A stretch of DNA of 13,919 bases, taken from Pseudomonadota bacterium (GTDB lineage: Bacteria; Pseudomonadota; Gammaproteobacteria; Burkholderiales; SHXO01). The DNA lies in the NCBI GenBank assembly GCA_023430065.1, contig JAEZCG010000092.1, positions 1 through 13,919 on the forward strand. Direction: 5' to 3'. The position numbers were made by a program, and so were the translations under genes. Below, one piece after another: positions 7,836 to 13,919 of the stretch. Every line of letters starts with the position of its first letter. The stretch's first letter is position 1. The notes below the pieces were generated by a model that had not been told where the DNA came from, made no database searches, and saw only the letters and a program-made list of their open reading frames with translations.

Positions 7836-9266
7836 TCAATGCTTCGAGTGATCGTGCGTGGCCGCGGGCGGGGTGGACGGATCCGTGCGGCTGTCATCGG
7901 CGCGGACCAGTTCGATCCTTCCGCCCACTGCCCGTTCGAGTTCGGCCCATGCAATCCAGAACTCCTTCGAGGCGGCGATGTAGTCGCGTGCGATCTCGAT
8001 CTGCTGCTGCCGCACGAGCAAGAGGTCGTAGGCGCCGATCAGCATGCCGTTGTAGAACTTCGTCGTCTCCTCGACAAGTCGCTGCTGTAGCGGCAGGAGT
8101 GCTTCCTCGTAGTGGCGGGCGAGCTGGTAGGCCGACTGCAGGCGCAGTCGCGCTTCCCGAGCTTCGGACCGGATCTCCACCGCCAGCTGCTCGAGTCGTC
8201 GCTCGGCGGCGAGAAGCTCCGCCTGCGCGCGCGCCAGACGGGACTGTCCCTGATCGAACAACGGGAGCTCTAATTCAACCTCCGGACCGAAGAAGTTCTC
8301 GTTGCCTGGCTCGCGTTTGTAGGCGACGCCCACGCCGAGGAAGCGCAGCCAGCGCGTGCTGCGCGTGAGACCGGACACTCGGGCAAGAGTCTCCACCTCG
8401 GCGTTGGCCGCTGCCAGATCGAGGCGCTGCGATACCGCCACCGCCTCCACGTCTTCCAGCGCCGGCAGCCGGGCGGGGAGCTCAGGCAGGCGTTGGGGCA
8501 CGCTCCACTGCGTCTGATCGCCGGACAGGCCGAGCAGGCGGTTCACCCGTTCCCGATCCGCCGCCAGCTGGGCCTCCGCGCGCGCTGCCTCGGCAATGGT
8601 CTGGCCGTACAACGACTGCTGCGCCAACTGGTCGCGCTGTGCGAGCGTGCCCGCTGCGTACTGCCGGGCAGCGAGCTCGGCGCCGGCCGCCGTCGCGTTG
8701 GCGACCTGCTGCAGTAACTCCAGTGATTGCGCATCGGCGACGACGGAGAAGTACGCTGCTCGCACTTCAGCCGCGCGGTCGGTCACCGCCTGGCTGACTT
8801 CGAGCGTCGCCTGCCTGGCGCCCGCTGCACCGATCTTCCGACCCGCCGAGAGGGTGAACAGGCTGACGAAATCCTGGACGATGGCGCCTTCGAAGATGTT
8901 GCCGGCGTTCCCGGAAAGGTACTGCAGCGACAGCGTCGGGTTCTCCGCGAGGCCGGCCTGCACGAGATCCGCCTGCACGATGCCCAGGCGCTCGTAGGTC
9001 GCCTGCAGAGCTGGACTGTTGATCAAGGCGATTTGGACCGCTTCGTCCGCGGTCATCCCATCCTGCAGCAGCGTCTTCACCGCCGACTCGGTCCACTGGC
9101 GGTCCTCGTCGCCCTGGTGCCAGGCGACCTGCTGGCCGGTGCGTGCCCCCACCTGGGACTGGACCTCATCCAGACGTGTCTGCGGTCGGACGGTTGCGCA
9201 ACCGGAGAGCAGAACGAAGAGAAGAGCACCGGCGATCAGCGGAGTGAAAGGGCGCTCAATGCACAT
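7836..9266 (-). CDS. TolC-family outer membrane efflux lipoprotein
   Basis: Outer-membrane channel protein of 476 residues. It begins with a lipoprotein signal ending in the lipobox LLSGC, then has two outer-membrane-efflux repeats: the first from EAVQIALINSPALQA, the second from about EAVAVSQRLDLAAANAEV, each rich in long Ala/Gln/Glu coiled-coil helices. VELELPLFDQGQSRLARAQAEL is a typical TolC-family segment. The C-terminus THDHSKH is His-rich, which suggests metal contact. The ATG at 9266 follows GGAG and overlaps the end of the preceding lipoprotein gene by 11 bases, pointing to translational coupling; longer starts lack a signal peptide. The oxidase gene begins 19 bases after the stop. 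No RND pump or membrane-fusion protein gene is adjacent, which is unusual for a heavy-metal TolC partner. Confidence 0.92.
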   Translation of the reverse strand: MCIERPFTPLIAGALLFVLLSGCATVRPQTRLDEVQSQVGARTGQQVAWHQGDEDRQWTESAVKTLLQDGMTADEAVQIALINSPALQATYERLGIVQADLVQAGLAENPTLSLQYLSGNAGNIFEGAIVQDFVSLFTLSAGRKIGAAGARQATLEVSQAVTDRAAEVRAAYFSVVADAQSLELLQQVANATAAGAELAARQYAAGTLAQRDQLAQQSLYGQTIAEAARAEAQLAADRERVNRLLGLSGDQTQWSVPQRLPELPARLPALEDVEAVAVSQRLDLAAANAEVETLARVSGLTRSTRWLRFLGVGVAYKREPGNENFFGPEVELELPLFDQGQSRLARAQAELLAAERRLEQLAVEIRSEAREARLRLQSAYQLARHYEEALLPLQQRLVEETTKFYNGMLIGAYDLLLVRQQQIEIARDYIAASKEFWIAWAELERAVGGRIELVRADDSRTDPSTPPAATHDHSKH

Positions 9267-9519
9267 GATGCTCCGACTCCTCGCCGGTTCGCGGGTCATC
9301 ATCGTGCTCTTCGCGCGGTTCTCCTTGCGCTGCGCGCGCGGGCTGCGTCGGGAAGTCCTGGTAGGTACGCAGCACCTGCAATCTGTACATCGGGGCGGAA
9401 GCTGCCGCTGGATTGGCAGGATGGCGACTGTCCAAGGGGGCTGGGCCCGGAGCGGCACACGCCCACAGACTGAGCGGCAGGACGACGATGCAAGTCCGCC
9501 GAAAGAACTGGCTGTTCAT
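9256..9519 (-). CDS. Small lipoprotein of the copper cluster
   Basis: An 87-residue predicted lipoprotein: MNSQFFRRTCIVVLPLSLWAC forms a signal peptide with lipobox LSLWAC (Cys 21). The mature part is proline/alanine-rich, includes PMYRLQVLRTYQDFPTQP, and ends in an acidic then His-rich tail (EEHDDDPRTGEESEHHVH) that could bind metal. No family is recognised. GAGGAG seven bases before the ATG at 9519 fixes the start. Its last 11 bases overlap the TolC start, so the two are probably translated together. The arrangement suggests an accessory factor for the TolC or oxidase protein at the outer membrane; that role is inferred from position only. Confidence 0.78.
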   Translation of the reverse strand: MNSQFFRRTCIVVLPLSLWACAAPGPAPLDSRHPANPAAASAPMYRLQVLRTYQDFPTQPARAAQGEPREEHDDDPRTGEESEHHVH

Positions 9520-9640
9520 TCGATTTCTCCTCACTGCGACAGGAAGTGCGGCGATGCAGCGCGCGGGCGCGCCGGGCAACGCACAGGCGACGAGGCGCGG
9601 CCGCGAATCCGAGATTGCGGCCGGTCCGGGCAGCGGCGGT

Positions 9641-10045
9641 TCAGCCGCGTAGGGGAGGCCGCTTAGGCTGTTCGGGGATGAACGTGAGAAGCGCGGAAGG
9701 ATCCATCGCGATCCGTTCGGACGTGGCGGGTGGCGCGAGCATGCTCCACAGCGCCGAAGCCATCACGGGCGCGCAGGCGAGCTGACAGGAACCGCAGTCG
9801 TTGCAACTCAGGTTGGAACCTTCGACGCCCCCATGCGGATCGGCACCCATTGGGTAAGGGTGGCCGGTGTCGCCGCCGGCGTGTGTCGCCGGGTCATGGG
9901 TGCCTGCGTGGGAATCCGAGCCGTGTGCGGTGGATGCCTGCATCGATTCCGCGTGGCGGCAGAACGGCATTGCCACGGAGGCGATCCCCTGCAGGGGAAG
10001 CCAGAGGAGTAACGCCAGCACGAGGATGGACTTCCAGCGAACCAT
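9641..10045 (-). CDS. DUF2946-like His/Cys-rich exported protein
   Basis: A 134-residue protein with an N-terminal hydrophobic signal (MVRWKSILVLALLLWLPLQGIASVA). After it comes a His/Asp/Gly-rich region (residues about 29-75: HAESM, HGSDSHAGTHDPATHAGG, PHGG), then SCNDCGSCQLACAP, a four-cysteine segment near the C-terminal half. This layout resembles DUF2946-type small proteins found beside copper genes; metal binding by the His and Cys clusters is likely but not proven. It is the first gene of the leftward copper block; 121 bases separate it from the lipoprotein gene. There is no Shine-Dalgarno before its ATG, and a -10-like TATACT lies at the distance expected for a leaderless transcript. 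Confidence 0.75.
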   Translation of the reverse strand: MVRWKSILVLALLLWLPLQGIASVAMPFCRHAESMQASTAHGSDSHAGTHDPATHAGGDTGHPYPMGADPHGGVEGSNLSCNDCGSCQLACAPVMASALWSMLAPPATSERIAMDPSALLTFIPEQPKRPPLRG

Positions 10046-10072
10046 CGGGCAAGTATAGTTACCGCAAAAGGT
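10045..10072 (-). promoter_or_regulatory. Candidate leaderless promoter of the copper cluster
   Basis: Read leftward, TATACT (10052-10057) is a near-consensus -10 whose start point would fall at or next to the A of the ATG at 10045. No recognisable -35 lies 16-18 bases upstream, as often seen in activator-dependent promoters. An ACC-N6-GGT dyad (10061-10072) occupies the spacer and could be part of an operator. No regulator gene is present in the window. Confidence 0.35.
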
Positions 10073-10239
10073 CTCGGATAGTCCCGCCCTTTCTGCGCGC
10101 TTTGGGCAACTGCTGGGAAGAGGGCGTGTGGCTCCGCCTAGCCGCGTCGCTTCATCCTCGTTGTTGCCCCGAGCCCGATCCGATCACAGCTGAAAGCACT
10201 GAGCTCAACCGAACGTTCACGATGCTTGCGATGAACGCC

Positions 10240-10295
10240 ACACCGAAATGATGCCGCCGTGCTGAATGCGGCACAGGATGGATCCGCGACAAGCG
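10240..10295. repeat. Direct repeat copy B at the right edge of the copper cluster
   Basis: Same-orientation partner of 6357-6414 (about 46 of 56 positions). It sits in the divergent gap between the first copper-cluster gene and the DUF481 gene, 38 bases before the latter's ATG. The two copies enclose the whole four-gene copper block. The rest of this 287-base gap shows the 8-base palindrome GAACGTTC at 10211-10218 but no gene. Confidence 0.75.
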
Positions 10296-10332
10296 TTGCA
10301 GTGGTTGGACCCAAAACTGGCATCATTCGCCC

Positions 10333-11379
10333 ATGCGGGCTTCATTACTTGCAGGCGCCCCAAGGCTGCCCCTTCTTCTCCTGCTTGTCGCGAGCACCGC
10401 AGGCGCAGCCGAGCTTCATACGGTCAATGGCGAGTTGCTGATCGGCAAGATCGTCGAAGAGCAGCCGGGCTTCGTCGTCTTCGAGTCGGAGTCGCTCGGT
10501 CGGGTGACCATCGAGCGTAATCGCATCGCCCGCCTCACGGCGACCTCGGTCCCAGGGGTGCCGCCCGGTGAGCCGGCGCCTGAAGCGCACGCGGAACAGG
10601 CCACCGCACCCGGCAAGACGCTCGCCGAGCAAGCGGAGGAGACCGCCGCGGGCGAGCGCCAGGAGGCCCTCAGCAGGGATGCGCTTGGCCGCTTCCTGGC
10701 CCGCATCAATCCGCTCAAGGGCTGGAAGACCAGGCTTACTTTCGGCTTTATCGGGCGGCGCGGCGACGACAACGACAACGATCTCACGCTCAGCTTCGAG
10801 AGCGAGCGCAGGACCGCGGGCGGGGACGAGCACCGGCTGGAGGCGCGCTATTACTACGCGGAAGACGTGCTCGCGGACGACGTGCGCGACGCCACCGACG
10901 AGTTGCTGACCGGCGGCTACCGCTATCGGCACGACCTCTCCCAACGCTTGATCCTGCAATCGCTCAGCACCTACCACCGGGATGCCATCAAGGAGCTGAA
11001 CCACGAATTGACGCAGACGGTAGGCGTCGGCGCGCGCCTGGAAGGCGAACGCTGGGGCCTTGCGCTCACGCCTGCCATCGGTGCGCAATGGCGGGAAGTG
11101 GGCGGGGTGGACAGCGGCACCCATGCCGTGGCGGCTCTGTTTCAGGAGGCACGCTTTGACGTCACCTCGACGCTGCGGCTCACGCAGACGCTGGACTACA
11201 TCTACTCGCTCGAGGATAGCGACGACTACTCCGCGCGACTGGGCGTCGACCTCGTCCAGAAACTCGGCACCGCCTGGTCGCTAGGCCTGCGCTACGATTA
11301 CAACTACGACGCGGTGGTCGGCAAGAACGCCTCGGAGCTGCAGCAGCGATTCACTGTGAACGTCGGACTGGAGTTCTAG
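10333..11379 (+). CDS. DUF481 family outer-membrane protein
   Basis: A 348-residue exported protein. The signal peptide (RLPLLLLLVASTAGAA) is followed by a small N-terminal module, ELHTVNGELLIGKIVEEQPGFVVFESESLGRVTIERNRIARL, of the type that precedes DUF481 barrels. A charged Ala/Glu linker (about 75-115) leads to a region from about 125 to 348 of alternating amphipathic strands (TRLTFGFIGRRGDDNDNDLTLSFESERR, RLEARYYYAEDV, WSLGLRYDYNYDAVVG) ending in VNVGLEF, a terminal phenylalanine as in outer-membrane barrels. The family includes YdiY, called salt-induced in E. coli; the substrate is unknown. The ribosome site is weak. The gene diverges from the copper cluster and is probably separately transcribed. 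Confidence 0.85.
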   Translation: MRASLLAGAPRLPLLLLLVASTAGAAELHTVNGELLIGKIVEEQPGFVVFESESLGRVTIERNRIARLTATSVPGVPPGEPAPEAHAEQATAPGKTLAEQAEETAAGERQEALSRDALGRFLARINPLKGWKTRLTFGFIGRRGDDNDNDLTLSFESERRTAGGDEHRLEARYYYAEDVLADDVRDATDELLTGGYRYRHDLSQRLILQSLSTYHRDAIKELNHELTQTVGVGARLEGERWGLALTPAIGAQWREVGGVDSGTHAVAALFQEARFDVTSTLRLTQTLDYIYSLEDSDDYSARLGVDLVQKLGTAWSLGLRYDYNYDAVVGKNASELQQRFTVNVGLEF

Positions 11380-11434
11380 CGGTAACGGCGAGACATCGTA
11401 GGAGGCGACGCGGGCGCCGTGCAAGGCAGGCCAA

Positions 11435-11489
11435 ACTATAGTCTCATGTCCTATCAGGCCGTGAAAGGGACATTCGTATGGACATACGA
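11435..11489 (+). promoter_or_regulatory. Possible promoter and operator for the glutaminase gene
   Basis: In the 236-base gap upstream of the glutaminase gene, ACTATAGT (11435-11442) is a palindrome containing the -10-like TATAGT (11437-11442), without a good -35. Thirty-one bases further on lies the perfect dyad TCGTATG-GA-CATACGA (11474-11489). A regulator site or small mRNA hairpin downstream of the promoter is the likely reading. No gene is supported in the gap. Confidence 0.35.
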
Positions 11490-11615
11490 GTTGAGGCGCG
11501 TGCTTAGGTGCGGAAGCGCCACCGATGGGGGGGCCGTCCGTTTGCACGCCCTCACGCGTGCGCGCCGCGCCTGCCGGAATCGGGTGCAGCCACTCCATTA
11601 CAGGGAGGGTTCGAT

Positions 11616-12674
11616 ATGAAGATCGTAGAAGTCCGTTTGCGCTGCCGTGAGCCGCTTGCGCTCCTCGTCGCGGTGATCCTCGCGCTGGTTCCTCTTGCCG
11701 CGCTGGCGCAGCTGAGCCCGAGCGCCGAGACGTTGAGCCGCGTGGTCGAGGAGGCGCATACCCACTTCAAGGACTTGAAGGACGGGGCCAATGCGGACTA
11801 CATCCCGGAGCTGACGAAAGTGCCTTCCGACCTGTTCGGCGTGGTGATCGTGACAGCCCGCGGCGAAGTGTATGCTGCGGGCGACGTAGACCACCCGTTC
11901 AGCATTCAGTCGGTATCCAAACCCTTTACCGCGGCCCTGGTCATGCAGCAATACAGAAGCGACCAGGTGATCGTCGAGAAGATCGGCGTGGAACCCACAG
12001 GTCAGCCGTTCAACTCGATCCTTGCCACGCAAACGATTCCTCAGGTCTCGGTAAACCCGCTGGTCAATTCCGGCGCCATCGCCGCGGTCAGCCTGCTCAA
12101 GGCGCACAGTGCGCAAGAGCGCTTCGAAGCCATCATCGGTTTCTACAACAAGCTGGCCGCGGCCGATCTCAGCGTACTCGAGGACGTCTACGAATCCGAG
12201 GCGGCAACGAACCAGCGCAACCGTGCGCACGCGTATATCCTGGCGGCCAGTGGACGCCTCTATTCCGAGCCGATGGAAGCGGTGGATGTGTACACACGCC
12301 AATGCTCCATCGGGGTGACCGCCAGGCAGCTCGCGGTGATGGGCGCAACCCTGGCCAATGGCGGTGTCAATCCGTCGACCGGCGAGCGGGTGCTCGATGC
12401 GGCCTACGTGCCGAAGGTGCTGGCGATCATGTTGACGGCCGGCTTCTACAACGAAGCGGGGCTGTGGGCCTATACGGCCGGATTGCCGGCGAAGACTGGT
12501 GTGGGCGGAGGGATCGTTGCCGTCGTGCCGGGGCGCATGGCGATCGTCGGCTTCTCGCCGCGATTGAACGCCGCCGGCAACAGCGTGCGGGCGATGAAGG
12601 CCATCGAGTACATCAGCGAGCAGCTCGGGGCGAGCGTGTTCGGCGGCGGCAGCAGCCGACCGCAACTGCATTGA
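11616..12674 (+). CDS. glsA: Exported glutaminase A
   Basis: Hydrolyses L-glutamine to glutamate and ammonia; serine-dependent enzyme of the glutaminase/beta-lactamase fold, 352 residues. Motifs in order: SIQSVSKPF (the catalytic Ser-x-x-Lys), VNPLVNSGAIA, VYESEAATNQRNRAHAYIL, VDVYTRQCSIGVTARQLAVMG and GLPAKTGVGGGIVAVVPG. Two positions differ from the common form: NSGAI for NAGAI and AKTG for AKSG. Unlike the familiar cytoplasmic enzymes of about 308 residues, it starts with a signal peptide (LALLVAVILALVPLAALAQ, cleavage after about residue 32), so it probably works in the periplasm. The ATG at 11616 follows GGGAGGG at proper spacing; a longer reading from 11508 adds unrelated Arg-rich sequence. 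It appears to be a single-gene unit. Confidence 0.93.
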   Translation: MKIVEVRLRCREPLALLVAVILALVPLAALAQLSPSAETLSRVVEEAHTHFKDLKDGANADYIPELTKVPSDLFGVVIVTARGEVYAAGDVDHPFSIQSVSKPFTAALVMQQYRSDQVIVEKIGVEPTGQPFNSILATQTIPQVSVNPLVNSGAIAAVSLLKAHSAQERFEAIIGFYNKLAAADLSVLEDVYESEAATNQRNRAHAYILAASGRLYSEPMEAVDVYTRQCSIGVTARQLAVMGATLANGGVNPSTGERVLDAAYVPKVLAIMLTAGFYNEAGLWAYTAGLPAKTGVGGGIVAVVPGRMAIVGFSPRLNAAGNSVRAMKAIEYISEQLGASVFGGGSSRPQLH

Positions 12675-12721
12675 ACTCCGCCGCCGAAACACTGGACCTC
12701 GTCGAAGTCATTGGGTATGGG

Positions 12722-12737
12722 CTCAGCGGGGGCTGAG
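12722..12737 (+). terminator. Possible terminator after the glutaminase gene
   Basis: CTCAGC (12722-12727) and GCTGAG (12732-12737) form a perfect 6-base stem with a GGGG loop, 48 bases after the stop codon. It is followed by ATGTTT, only a weak T-run. The rest of the 168-base gap to 12843 shows no convincing gene. Confidence 0.35.
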
Positions 12738-12842
12738 ATGTTTCGCCATACCGCAGGTGGCTCGAACTGCTGTCTGCGCGCACTTCCACCGGGCCGGGCT
12801 CCATGATCACATTCCCCGACCGCCCGGTGTAGGCGAGCAGGC

Positions 12843-13045
12843 TCATGGGCAATCGCCTCGCCGCCCGGCCGTACCCCGCGCGCGGCGCAGCAGATCCAGC
12901 ACCAGGCCGGCGAATGCCGCGGTCCACGCGGCCAGCGCGAGGCCGAAGAACACCGGCGGCAGGAAGTTCAGGAAGCCGATCCCCATCGCCTCGACCATCC
13001 GGTGCGTGCCTGCCGCGTACATGCCGAGCGGGAATACCGCGCCCC
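12843..13045 (-). pseudogene. C-terminal remnant of a TDT/TehA-type transporter
   Basis: Only the last 67 residues remain. They read GAVFPLGMYAAGTHRM, then GFLNFLPPVFFGLALAAWTAAFAGLVLDLLRR, which is the final part of tellurite-resistance/dicarboxylate (TDT, SLAC1-like) transporters: an FPLGMY motif followed by the last membrane helix. Full-length members have ten helices and more than 300 residues. The reading frame is cut at 13045, where the IS21-type terminus TGTCAACG begins; residues upstream of that point come from the IS end. The missing N-terminal part is not found on the far side of the IS, so this is a deletion scar and not a simple insertion. A functional protein is not expected. Confidence 0.72.
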
Positions 13046-13118
13046 TGTCAACGTCGGCTGAATTCTGACCCACTTATCCCTGATTTGGTCGGAGTAAATC
13101 TGACCCACCCAGGCCCTC

Positions 13119-13915
<797 letters not shown>

Positions 13916-13919
13916 GCCC

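Noticed and set aside
6455..8368. A 637-codon open frame on the + strand
   Set aside because: It lies antisense to the multicopper oxidase and TolC genes, whose motifs and signals are clear; its translation is His/Arg/Val-rich with no recognisable domain, as expected of a high-GC shadow.
11508..11615. Longer start for the glutaminase
   Set aside because: The extra 36 residues are Arg/Pro-rich, precede an evident signal peptide, and span the intergenic region; the ATG at 11616 has a strong ribosome site.
12613..12844. Small - strand frame starting with ATGA overlap at the TDT stop (MSLLAYTGRSGNVIMEPG...)
   Set aside because: The overlap is suggestive, but the frame runs into the antisense of the glutaminase end, has no recognisable motif, and its translation is low-complexity Ser/Pro/Arg; chance is likelier.

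Overview
The window is high-GC DNA with a gene repertoire that suggests a proteobacterium, most likely betaproteobacterial. The grounds are close similarity of the aquaporin to enterobacterial AqpZ, TolC-type and DUF481 outer-membrane proteins, a lipoprotein signal and a Tat signal. This placement is inference from family resemblance; no rRNA or tRNA is present. No single marker proves a plasmid, phage or integrative element.

Layout. Positions 15-3209 (+) hold a large membrane-bound c-di-GMP protein with HAMP, two PAS, GGDEF and EAL domains. It converges on a leftward block, with a strong hairpin between them (3256-3281). In the order they are read (right to left) the leftward genes are: a copper-type cluster (10045 to 6509: DUF2946-like His/Cys protein, small lipoprotein, TolC-family lipoprotein, Tat-exported multicopper oxidase); a small membrane protein whose start looks frameshifted; a VOC-fold protein; a DoxX-family membrane protein; aquaporin Z; and a second, larger VOC-fold protein coupled to aqpZ. 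Rightward from 10333 lie a DUF481 outer-membrane protein and an exported glutaminase. The right end (12843-13919) is a scar: the tail of a TDT/TehA-type transporter, a badly deleted IS21-family element, and the end of an unrecognised gene cut by the other IS end.

How the genes work together. The four copper-cluster proteins all act outside the cytoplasm: oxidation of Cu(I) in the periplasm by the oxidase, an outer-membrane channel, a small lipoprotein, and a His/Cys-rich exported protein. His-rich tails on two of them fit metal handling. No inner-membrane RND or P-type pump and no metal sensor is encoded here, so the channel must borrow a pump from elsewhere or have another role. The aqpZ-VOC pair is probably one transcript. 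The other genes look independently expressed.

Most noteworthy signals: a roughly 57-bp imperfect direct repeat that brackets the copper cluster at both ends; an IS21 remnant in which the start of istA is joined to the end of istB, with mismatched termini and unrelated flanking genes; a nested 12-bp inverted repeat just upstream of aqpZ; and a probable +1 frameshift at a G run in the small membrane protein gene. I do not see a clearly new defence or biosynthetic system.
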